A stretch of DNA of 64,000 nucleotides from Olsenella_L kribbiana. Its GTDB lineage: Bacteria; Actinomycetota; Coriobacteriia; Coriobacteriales; Atopobiaceae. Position numbers and translations under genes: made by a program. The notes under the pieces are model-generated. The model was not told the origin of the DNA. It saw nothing but the letters and a program-made list of their open reading frames with translations, and did no database searches. The stretch is from the NCBI RefSeq assembly GCF_036408795.1, contig NZ_JAZGJP010000006.1, positions 62,001-126,000 of the forward strand, given 5' to 3'. Of this stretch, positions 16,609-24,520 are shown one piece after another (position 1 is the first letter of the stretch; every line of letters starts with the position of its first letter).

Positions 16609-17712
16609 CTAATGGGAGCTCGACGTCGAGGAAGAAGACGTCGTCGCGGAAGATGATGTGGACTGAGATGTGGTCTGGGACGTGCTCGACGAAGAATCGG
16701 ATGCCGAAGAGCCAGATGTGCTGTCCGATGAAGAGTCGGACGAGCCATCAGACGATGAGCCAGATGAGGAATCGGTCGAGGTCGACGTCGTCGAAGAAGC
16801 TGCCGACGAGGTCTCCTGCGAGTCCGCAGCTGCGATGTCTTCAGCAGTTGCAGCCTGGTCCTCTGTAAGCGACGTGATCACGAGGACTTCCTCGTAGCTC
16901 TCTGTCTTCGTGAAGGGCTCGACCGTGATCGTGTAGTACATGGCGCCGTCGTACTTCTCGACCGAGGTCACCGTGCCAAGAGGCAGGCCTTTCGGATAGA
17001 CGCCGCCGAGGCCCGAGGTGACGATGATGTCGCCGGCATTGACGGTCTGGTCGGTCCTCACGAGGTTGAGGCTCAAGGTGCCATCGGCAGAGCCATTGAG
17101 CATCCCCTGTGCCCTGCTCGACTGGATCATGGCGGAGACGCCCGAGTTCTCATCCGTGATGAGGCGTACCGTGGCAGTCGTGGCGCTGACTTCGGATATC
17201 TGGCCGATGACGCCGTAGGAATCCGTCACCGGCATACCGACAGCCAGTCCTGACGAGCTGCCCTTGTCGAGTGTCACCGTGCGGGACCAGTTGTCATACG
17301 ACGCATTGATGATGCGTGCCGCGGTCGACTGCAGGTTGTAGGTATCCTTGAGGTCGAGCAGCGCCTGCAGGCGCGTTGCGGTCTGCTGCGCCTCCTCGAG
17401 CTCGGCGTTCTCTGCCACGAGCTGCTTGTTCTCCTCCTGCAGCTGCGAGAGCGTCTCCTGGTCTGCCGTGAGGTTCGCGAAGATGTTGCCGAGGCCCTGG
17501 AACGGCTGGACCGCAACAGATCCGATGTAGCTTATCGGCATCGTCACGGTCTGCCAGACAGTACGGGCAGCACCGAGCGCGCCGACATCGCCCATGCGGC
17601 AGCTGACCGTGAACATGATGACGGAAAGGGCCAAAAGGACTATAGCGAGACGGCCTCCAGAGGAATTCTGGCCTGTCCTCTGGAAGCCATGCGGAGCACC
17701 ATTTGCGGGCAT
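16609..17712 (-). CDS. mreC: rod shape-determining protein MreC with a Ser-rich tail
   Basis: Periplasm-facing scaffold of the elongation machinery, 367 residues. In order: a basic N-terminus, one membrane segment (about 22-40), a coiled-coil helix ('LSQLQEENKQLVAENAELEE', about 87-120) and the double beta-barrel core ('RIINASYDNWSRTVTLDKG', 'VGMPVTDSYGVIGQI', 'TSGLGGVYPKGLPLG'). The core ends near residue 285. The remaining roughly 80 residues are almost only Ser, Thr, Asp and Ala, an unusual low-complexity tail that should lie outside the membrane. Confidence 0.93.
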   Translation of the reverse strand: MPANGAPHGFQRTGQNSSGGRLAIVLLALSVIMFTVSCRMGDVGALGAARTVWQTVTMPISYIGSVAVQPFQGLGNIFANLTADQETLSQLQEENKQLVAENAELEEAQQTATRLQALLDLKDTYNLQSTAARIINASYDNWSRTVTLDKGSSSGLAVGMPVTDSYGVIGQISEVSATTATVRLITDENSGVSAMIQSSRAQGMLNGSADGTLSLNLVRTDQTVNAGDIIVTSGLGGVYPKGLPLGTVTSVEKYDGAMYYTITVEPFTKTESYEEVLVITSLTEDQAATAEDIAAADSQETSSAASSTTSTSTDSSSGSSSDGSSDSSSDSTSGSSASDSSSSTSQTTSQSTSSSATTSSSSTSSSH

Positions 17713-17728
17713 TCTTCAGATCCTTGGT

Positions 17729-18772
17729 CTACAGGCCGGCACTCTGGACGAAGCCGCCGGAAAGGGCATTCGCTTCGAGGACCTTCGCGCAGCCATTGAC
17801 AACGTTTTCGAGGGCCGTGGGGCTCACGTTGACGGGCACGCCCGTCTCTTCGCGCAGACGCTGGTCGAGTCCGCGCAGCAGTCCGCCACCGCCCGTGAGG
17901 AGGATGCCGTAGTACATGAGGTCGGAGGCTAGATCGGGCGGCGTCACATCGAGCGCATCCTTGACGGCCTTCGTGACCTCGTCGAGCGGCTTGTCGAGTG
18001 CACGGCGAATCTCCTCGGACTCGATGCGCACGGTCTTCGGCATGCCCGTGAGCACGTCTCGGCCGTTGACCTCGACGTCGAGCTCCTCGGCAAGAGGAGC
18101 GGCAGAGCCGACCTTGATCTTGATGTCCTCAGCCGTGCGCTCGCCGATAGAGAGGTTGTAGGCATCGCGCACATGCTCGAGGATCGTGCGGTCGAATTCG
18201 TCTCCTGCGGTCCTGATGGACTGCGAGACGACGATGCCGCCCATCGAGATGACGGCCACTTCGGTCGTGCCGCCGCCGAGGTCGACGATCATCGATCCCG
18301 TCGGGTCCTCGATCGGCAGGTCGGCACCGATGGCAGCAGCCATCGGCTCCTCGATCAGATACGCCTGGCGGGCACCTGCAGAGATCGTTGCCTCGAAGAC
18401 AGCACGCTTCTCGACGGACGTGACACCCGACGGCACGCAGACGACGACGCGGGGACGCGGCGACCAGGGATACTTGCGCTCGCGCGCCTTCTCGATGAAG
18501 TAGCGCAGCATGACCTCGGTGACATCGAAGTCAGCAATGACGCCGTCCTTCAGCGGACGCTCGGCGATGATCGATCCCGGCGTGCGGCCAATCATGCGCT
18601 TTGCATCGGAGCCGACGGCAAGGACACGCTCCTGCTCCTTGTCGATTGCGACGACGGAAGGCTCGTTCAGGACGATGCCCTGGCCACGGACCGAGACAAG
18701 CGTATTTGCGGTGCCGAGATCGATGGCAAGGTCTCCGCCATACTCACCAAATATGGAGTCGATAAAGGACAT
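17729..18772 (-). CDS. mreB: rod shape-determining protein MreB
   Basis: Actin-like cytoskeletal ATPase, 347 residues, that organises lateral wall synthesis. Nucleotide-binding motifs are 'LAIDLGTANTLV' (phosphate 1), 'MIVDLGGGTTEVAVI' (phosphate 2) and 'GILLTGGGGLLRGLD' (adenosine). It is the first gene of mreB-mreC-mreD-mrdA-rodA, which implies a rod or short-rod morphology. Confidence 0.97.
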   Translation of the reverse strand: MSFIDSIFGEYGGDLAIDLGTANTLVSVRGQGIVLNEPSVVAIDKEQERVLAVGSDAKRMIGRTPGSIIAERPLKDGVIADFDVTEVMLRYFIEKARERKYPWSPRPRVVVCVPSGVTSVEKRAVFEATISAGARQAYLIEEPMAAAIGADLPIEDPTGSMIVDLGGGTTEVAVISMGGIVVSQSIRTAGDEFDRTILEHVRDAYNLSIGERTAEDIKIKVGSAAPLAEELDVEVNGRDVLTGMPKTVRIESEEIRRALDKPLDEVTKAVKDALDVTPPDLASDLMYYGILLTGGGGLLRGLDQRLREETGVPVNVSPTALENVVNGCAKVLEANALSGGFVQSAGL

Positions 18773-18821
18773 GTCTTCCTATCCCTGATATTCCCTATGT
18801 CTAGTTCCGCCGAAGATGCTT

Positions 18822-20123
18822 CTAAGAATTGCTCGAGACGGAATCATAGCTCAGCTGGAGCGAAGAGACCCTCCAGCCGATACCGTCGCGGACGAGCGTG
18901 ACCGTATAGGTCTGGGTCGTGCCGGAAGAAAGCGTGGCGGTCACGCGGGCCGTCGAGCTGTCCATGCTCTTGTCGAGTCCGTCAACAGAGATCGTGGCGC
19001 CAGAAGGCAGGATGTCCTCGATGGCGGCACGCTCAGAGTCGGAAAGGCTCGGCGCCATGAAGCTTGCAGGATCGTCGCCCGATGCCTTCGAATTGAAGAG
19101 CGAGGTGATGACCGTCTCCTGCGTAGGCCAGCCATAGCCACGCCAGTACGCATAGGCACCGACGCCGCCGACGACCACGACGACGATCAGGAGCACGAGG
19201 AAGACCTTGAGGCCCGTATGCTTCTTCTTGCGGCGGACCTTGCGCTCCTTCTTGTCAGCCTCGACGAGGTCCTGCTCGGAGACAGAGAAGAAGCCGGTCT
19301 TCTCAGGCGACGGCATGAACTCCCCCGACTCGCCGAGGGGATCGAGCGGATCGAACGTGTCCTGGGATGTACCATAGCCAGCAGCAGCAAGCAGGGCATC
19401 GGTCTCGGAAGGATTGTTCGCCTGGGTCGAAGCGACAGCGCGCTTTGCGGAGTCGTAGGCAATCTGCATGTCGGTCGGCAGGATATAGGTGCCATCGGCC
19501 GTTGCATGCGCGAAGGCATCCACAGCCTCGCTCATGCGGTTGGCAGCGACATATGCCATGCCGAGCTCGGAGTAGATGGCGTTCTGGTTCTCCATCGGCG
19601 TCGCGAAGTCGAGTGCCGTACGGTAGGCCTCGACAGCATCGACCGGACGGTGCAGTGCGATGAAGCAGGCACCGAGCTCGCGAAGCGAGAACGAAGGATC
19701 CGGGTTGCTCTCGTCGATGGCGGCGTTCCTGAAGGCGATGCCGGCATTCCTGACATCGTTCTTCATGCGGTATGCCTCGCCGAGGGCCACATAGGCCTTG
19801 TATGCCTTGGCATAGGACTGGTCCTGGACAGCTGCGTTGAGGCTGGCGATTGCCTCATCCGGCTGGCCTGCGGCCAGATAGGCGCGGCCACGGTTGCAGG
19901 AGAGCGCTCCCACCTTGCCGTAGGAAGCATCTGCCAGAGCCTTGCCATAGGCGTCAGCTGCCTCGGCATACCTGCCGAGCTTCATATAGGCGTTGCCGAG
20001 CATATGCTCTGCTGCGCCATTCGCCTCTGTTGCATCTATTGCCTGATGCAGGAGAGCAACGGCCCCGTTCCAGTCGCCCTGCTGATAGGCCGCCTTTCCT
20101 GCTTCATATGCCTGCTGGTTCAT
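18822..20123 (-). CDS. TPR-repeat membrane protein
   Basis: 433-residue protein not assignable to a named family. The N-terminal half is made of tetratricopeptide-like repeats ('AYEAGKAAYQQGDWNGAVAL', 'AEHMLGNAYMKLGRYAEAAD', 'GRAYLAAGQPDEAIASL'), about six units up to residue 210. A Lys/Arg-rich stretch ('KKERKVRRKKKHTGLK') and one membrane segment ('VFLVLLIVVVVVGGVGAYAY', around 310-330) follow, then a roughly 105-residue extracytoplasmic domain. The topology suggests a cytosolic TPR scaffold anchored in the membrane. It precedes mreB on the same strand but has no demonstrated link to it. GGAGG lies eight bases before the ATG. Confidence 0.8.
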   Translation of the reverse strand: MNQQAYEAGKAAYQQGDWNGAVALLHQAIDATEANGAAEHMLGNAYMKLGRYAEAADAYGKALADASYGKVGALSCNRGRAYLAAGQPDEAIASLNAAVQDQSYAKAYKAYVALGEAYRMKNDVRNAGIAFRNAAIDESNPDPSFSLRELGACFIALHRPVDAVEAYRTALDFATPMENQNAIYSELGMAYVAANRMSEAVDAFAHATADGTYILPTDMQIAYDSAKRAVASTQANNPSETDALLAAAGYGTSQDTFDPLDPLGESGEFMPSPEKTGFFSVSEQDLVEADKKERKVRRKKKHTGLKVFLVLLIVVVVVGGVGAYAYWRGYGWPTQETVITSLFNSKASGDDPASFMAPSLSDSERAAIEDILPSGATISVDGLDKSMDSSTARVTATLSSGTTQTYTVTLVRDGIGWRVSSLQLSYDSVSSNS

Positions 20124-20156
20124 GCGTCACACCTCCAGGTGCTGCTAAGCGTGCCC

Positions 20157-20702
20157 TTATTCGTCGACGATGCTCACAGACTCGAGCACGTCTCCTGCCC
20201 TCAGGCTCTTCTCGACGTCGAGGCCCTCAATCGTCTGGCCGAAGACCGTGTAGTTCGGGTCGAGGAAATGCTGCGGGCCAAGGCAGAAATAGAACTGCGA
20301 TCCAGCCGAATCGGGCATCTGCGAGCGTGCCATTGCAAGCGCGCCATCCTCATGGCTGTTGCGCGGATTCACATCCCACTCGTGCTTGATACTGTAGCCA
20401 GGGCCGCCCGTGCCCGGCATGCCATCAGGTCCGGGCTTGCCTGCTGCCACATCGGCAGAGCTCATGTTCCTCGTATTGGGGTCTCCGCCCTGGATCACGA
20501 AGTCCGGCACATAGCGGTGGAACTTCGTTCCGTCGTAGAACCCCTTCTCTGCAAGCTCGCAGAAATTGGCACAATGGATGGGTGCACCCTTGCAGTCGAG
20601 ACGCACCTTGATCGTGCCCTTGCTGGTCTTGAATACCGCAACTTCCGTCCCCTTGAGCTCGCGCTTCGGGACATAGACGCTGTTCCTATTGAAAAAGCCC
20701 AT
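20157..20702 (-). CDS. cyclophilin-type peptidyl-prolyl cis-trans isomerase
   Basis: Cytosolic cyclophilin of 181 residues (no signal peptide) that speeds proline isomerisation in protein folding. The core motifs are 'FYDGTKFHRYVPDFVIQGGD' (catalytic Arg in 'FHR'), 'ALAMARSQMPDSAGSQFYF' and 'LDPNYTVFGQTIEGLDV'. It lies 33 bases before the TPR gene on the same strand and is probably co-transcribed with it. Confidence 0.92.
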   Translation of the reverse strand: MGFFNRNSVYVPKRELKGTEVAVFKTSKGTIKVRLDCKGAPIHCANFCELAEKGFYDGTKFHRYVPDFVIQGGDPNTRNMSSADVAAGKPGPDGMPGTGGPGYSIKHEWDVNPRNSHEDGALAMARSQMPDSAGSQFYFCLGPQHFLDPNYTVFGQTIEGLDVEKSLRAGDVLESVSIVDE

Positions 20703-20812
20703 CTGAACCTCCCCGGTCCTGTGGCACCTTCATACAATTCTTCCATCTTCTGATAGTACCAGCACGGCGCGTCTTTCACACATTCGGCAGAGACATTGCG
20801 GGGAAATGAAAG

Positions 20813-21799
20813 CTATTTCTCCTGCGGCTGCCATCCGTCATAGCTCTGATCGAAGAGCTGCGCATAGGAGTTCGAGCCATCCGTGCTCTCGCTTGAAGAG
20901 AGCGGAGCGAGGATCGTGTCGGCAGATTTGTACGAGCCGGACTGCGCCCTGTCCCAGGCCTCCATAAGGCCATCGGACCAGTTCCTGAGCCACGAGCCCA
21001 AGGTCTGGAGATTCGTGACATCGTCGGCGTACGTGCCCGTGCTCACATCCACGTCCCCGATATCGGAGATGAGGTTCGAAAGATCCAGGGCATTCTGCTT
21101 GGCTGTCTGGTAGTCGGTCGAGATGTCCTTCGAGGAATCCTGAACATCTGCCTTGAGTGCGGTCTCGCTCTCCTCGAGGCTCTTCCTGATGTCTCCGAGC
21201 TGCTCCCAGTAGCCCGAGATGGCTTCATAGGTCTGGGCGTCTCCGGACTCCACATCGGAGGTATCGATGCCCGTATCCTGTCCTGCAAGCTTGTCGATCT
21301 CGCCCGGGTAGCCTGCCTTCGATGTATCAGCTGCGGTCGTGGCCTTGATGGAGTAGGCATTCGGGTTCCAGGGCTGCGTGATTGCGAGGATGCCGCCGCC
21401 TACGAAGACAAGGGCTGCCACGAACGCAAGCGTGAAGACACGCCTCCTTGGCAGGCGCTCATTGGCAGACGTCGCAGAGAACGGTCCATCTGCCGTAGGG
21501 ATGGCAGAGATGATGCGCGGGGTCTCAGGCGCTTCCTTCACGTGAGCACCTTCGCAGGTGACTTCCTCGCCGTCATCTGCATCCGCCTCATCTGCGATAC
21601 AGGGCATGCCGCACTGGGGACAGACATCGGCTCCTTCGGGGATGAGGGCGCCGCAGCTCGCGCAATAGCGCCGGTCCGGATGGGACACATGTGCCATAGC
21701 CGTCAGATCGGCATGGCAGGCTGGGCAGACATCCAGACCGTCTTCGATATGCGTTCCGCAGAATGGGCAGATCAAGCAATCCTCCAAATCACGATTCAT
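20813..21799 (-). CDS. zinc-ribbon membrane protein of unknown function
   Basis: 328-residue protein. The N-terminus has two zinc-ribbon modules built from four CxxC pairs ('CPFCGTHIEDGLDVCPACH' and 'CASCGALIPEGADVCPQCG'). An acidic linker, one membrane segment (about 122-142, 'FTLAFVAALVFVGGGILAI') and a 180-residue, mostly helical Asp/Ser-rich domain follow, probably outside the membrane. This zinc-ribbon/TM/extracytoplasmic layout is common for actinobacterial and clostridial proteins without known function. Confidence 0.75.
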   Translation of the reverse strand: MNRDLEDCLICPFCGTHIEDGLDVCPACHADLTAMAHVSHPDRRYCASCGALIPEGADVCPQCGMPCIADEADADDGEEVTCEGAHVKEAPETPRIISAIPTADGPFSATSANERLPRRRVFTLAFVAALVFVGGGILAITQPWNPNAYSIKATTAADTSKAGYPGEIDKLAGQDTGIDTSDVESGDAQTYEAISGYWEQLGDIRKSLEESETALKADVQDSSKDISTDYQTAKQNALDLSNLISDIGDVDVSTGTYADDVTNLQTLGSWLRNWSDGLMEAWDRAQSGSYKSADTILAPLSSSESTDGSNSYAQLFDQSYDGWQPQEK

Positions 21800-21844
21800 A
21801 TGCTGAAGCGAGACTGTAGCACTCTCCCCGAAGATGGGACCATG

Positions 21845-24520
21845 TCACACAAGTTGTCCAAGAACATAAGGCAGAATTCCGCCTTCTGAAATGTAGGCAC
21901 CCTCGCTCGGCGTATCGACACGCACGAGCGCACGGAAATCGATCTTCTCGCCGGATGGCTTGACAGCGCTTACAGCAACCATCTTTGGCTCCGGAAGCCC
22001 CTTCGAGAAGTCGATCGGCTCGACCGTGATGCGCTCCGTGCCGTCGAGGCCTAGCATGCCTGCTGAGACACCGTCCTCGAACTGGAGCGGCACGATGCCC
22101 ATGCCGATGAGGTTCGAGCGATGGATGCGCTCGAAGCTCTCTGCGAGGACGGCCTTGACGCCGAGGAGCGCCGGGCCCTTGCCCGCCCAGTCACGGCTCG
22201 AGCCGGAGCCATACATCTTGCCGGCGACAACGACCTCGTCCTCGTGCTGTGCCTTGTAGTCCATAGCGGCATCGTAGATGCTCGTGACCTCATCGCGCTC
22301 GAAGTCATAGGTGTAGCCGCCCTGCCTGCCCTGGGCAAGGGCATTCTCGAGCTTCACGTTCGCGAACGTGCCCCTCATCATCACCTCGTGGTTGCCGCGC
22401 CTCGTGCCGTAGGTGTTCCACTCGTTCTCGGGCACGCCATGCTCCGTGAGATAGCGGGCGGCAGGAGAGCCTTCGGCAATCGTGCCGGCAGGAGAGATGT
22501 GGTCGGTCGTCACGAAGTCGCCCAGGAGCGCCAGCACGCGTGCGTCCTTCACCGCGCGCACTGTCTCGTGCTTTGCATCCTCGAAGTAGGGCGGGCGGCG
22601 CACATAGGTCGAGCTCTCGTCCCAGGCATAGGTTGCAGAGGAAGATGCAGGAATGGCCTTCCATGCGTCCGAGCCTTCGAAGAGGCCCTCGGCCGCCTCC
22701 TCGTAGAGGTCTCTCGTGAGCACCTTTGCAAGCACATCGCGGATCTCTTCATCGGTAGGCAGAAGGTCGGAGAGCATGACGGGCTTGCCGTCCTTGCCGG
22801 TACCCACCGGCTCCTCAGAGAGATCGGTGTCGAGCGTGCCGACAAGCGAGTAGGCAACGACGAGCGCAGGCTCTGCAAGATAGTTCTGTGCGACATCGGG
22901 CGAGATGCGGCCATCGAAGTTCCTGTTGCCCGAAAGGATGCTCGTGAGCTCGAGATCGTCTGCATGCTCATGGAGGGCAGGCGCAATGCTTCCGGAGTTG
23001 CCGATGCAGCTCATGCAGCCAAAGCCGCAGGTGAAGAAGCCAAGCTTCTCGAGTGGTGCTGTGAGGTGCGCACGCTTCAGGATTTCGAGCGTCGCATGGC
23101 TGCCCGGAGCCATGATCTTCTTGACCCAGGGCTTGGGCTCAAGGCCGAAATCCGTGGCTTTCTTCGCGACAAGGCCTGCTGCCACCATCATGGCAGGGTC
23201 GGTTGCCGTCGTGCAGCTCGTGATGGCAGCGATCGCAAGCGCGCCATGGTCGAGCTCGCACATCCTGTCGCCGAACTGGAGCGCCATCTTCCCCGTCTCG
23301 GGCTTGTGGCCATGCTCGGCAGACGACTCCTCGAAGCGGGCCTTGAGCCCCGGAACTGCAACGCGGCGATGGGGGCGTGAAGGTCCTGCCAGGCAGGGCT
23401 CGACGGTCGAGAGGTCAAGCGTATAGGTGCGTGCGTAGTGTGCGTCGCGCTCGCCGAGCATGCCCTGCTCGCGCAGGTATGCCTCGATGAAGGCGATCTC
23501 TTCAGGATCGCGTCCGGTGAGCGCCAGATATTTGAATGTCTGGGCATCCACCGGGAAGAGCGTCGTGGTCGCGCCGTACTCCGGCGTCATGTTCGCGATG
23601 CAGGCACGCTGCGTTGCTGTGAGCTCGGCCACGCCCGGTCCTGTGACCTCGACGAGGGAGCCGACGACCTGTGCCTTGCGGAGCAGCTCGCAGACCGTAA
23701 GTGCACAGTCCATGCCGGAGATGCCATCGCGCAGCTTGCCCTCGAGCCTGAGCTCGACAACTTCAGGCACGAGCATCGTGATCGACTGGCCAAGCGCTGC
23801 CGCCTCTGCCTCGATGCCGCCGACGCCCCAGCCCATGCAGCCGATGCCATTGACCGTGGTCGTGTGGGAGTCCGTGCCGACGAGCGTGTCGAAGCACGCC
23901 ATCTCCCCCTCGCCCTGCCAGAGCGCATCGGTGCCGACGACCTTCGAGAAGCGCTCCATGTTGAGCTGGTGGCAGATGCCCTCTGCAGGAGGGACGACCT
24001 TCACTTTCTCGAAGGAGCGGCTTGCCCACTTCAGGAAGGCGAAGCGTTCGCGGTTGCGCTCTGCCTCGATGCGCTCGTTCTCGGCGCGTGCGCCTGCACA
24101 GCCTGCCTCTTCTGCAATCACGGAGTGGTCGATGATGAGGGTCGTGGGGATATGGGGGTTCACCTTCTCGGGATCGCCGCCACGTGCCGCCATCGCATCG
24201 CGCATGGCAGCGAAGTCGACGAAGACCGGCACGCCCGTGAAGTCCTGGAAGAGGACCCTTGATGGCATGAACTCGATCTCCTTGCCCTGGGCACCCTTCT
24301 CCCCTGCCTCGAGGATGCGGGCACACATGAGCATGGCTTCCTCATCCGTCTTGGCACGGCGCACGACATTCTCGAGGAGTATCAGAAGCGCTCGGGGCAG
24401 CCTCTCGGCGCCAGGAATCTTCGACACGATGGTCGCAGCCCGCGAGATGCCACCTGCCTCGATCTGCTTGGGCTTCCTAGCCTCTCGTACGGCTGCTGAC
24501 ACGGCTTCTGTGCTGAGCAT
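21845..24520 (-). CDS. acnA: aconitate hydratase (AcnA type)
   Basis: Interconverts citrate and isocitrate with a [4Fe-4S] cluster, 891 residues, close to the usual AcnA/IRP length. Cluster ligands are in 'SCTTATDP' and 'CGFGCMSCIGNSG'. Substrate and domain motifs include 'HTTTVNGIGCMGWGVGGIEA', 'LSGNRNFDGRI', 'GDFVTTDHISPAGTI' and 'MYGSGSSRDWAGKG'. The first cluster motif is slightly divergent from the usual SCTNTSNP. The ATG at 24520 lies 44 bases inside the end of the upstream P-type ATPase gene, so the two are probably co-transcribed. No other TCA enzyme is in the window. Confidence 0.95.
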   Translation of the reverse strand: MLSTEAVSAAVREARKPKQIEAGGISRAATIVSKIPGAERLPRALLILLENVVRRAKTDEEAMLMCARILEAGEKGAQGKEIEFMPSRVLFQDFTGVPVFVDFAAMRDAMAARGGDPEKVNPHIPTTLIIDHSVIAEEAGCAGARAENERIEAERNRERFAFLKWASRSFEKVKVVPPAEGICHQLNMERFSKVVGTDALWQGEGEMACFDTLVGTDSHTTTVNGIGCMGWGVGGIEAEAAALGQSITMLVPEVVELRLEGKLRDGISGMDCALTVCELLRKAQVVGSLVEVTGPGVAELTATQRACIANMTPEYGATTTLFPVDAQTFKYLALTGRDPEEIAFIEAYLREQGMLGERDAHYARTYTLDLSTVEPCLAGPSRPHRRVAVPGLKARFEESSAEHGHKPETGKMALQFGDRMCELDHGALAIAAITSCTTATDPAMMVAAGLVAKKATDFGLEPKPWVKKIMAPGSHATLEILKRAHLTAPLEKLGFFTCGFGCMSCIGNSGSIAPALHEHADDLELTSILSGNRNFDGRISPDVAQNYLAEPALVVAYSLVGTLDTDLSEEPVGTGKDGKPVMLSDLLPTDEEIRDVLAKVLTRDLYEEAAEGLFEGSDAWKAIPASSSATYAWDESSTYVRRPPYFEDAKHETVRAVKDARVLALLGDFVTTDHISPAGTIAEGSPAARYLTEHGVPENEWNTYGTRRGNHEVMMRGTFANVKLENALAQGRQGGYTYDFERDEVTSIYDAAMDYKAQHEDEVVVAGKMYGSGSSRDWAGKGPALLGVKAVLAESFERIHRSNLIGMGIVPLQFEDGVSAGMLGLDGTERITVEPIDFSKGLPEPKMVAVSAVKPSGEKIDFRALVRVDTPSEGAYISEGGILPYVLGQLV

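Noticed and set aside
18816..20753. Long plus-strand open frame (about 645 codons) across the TPR and cyclophilin genes
   Set aside because: It is antisense to two recognisable genes and has no motif or sensible ribosome site.
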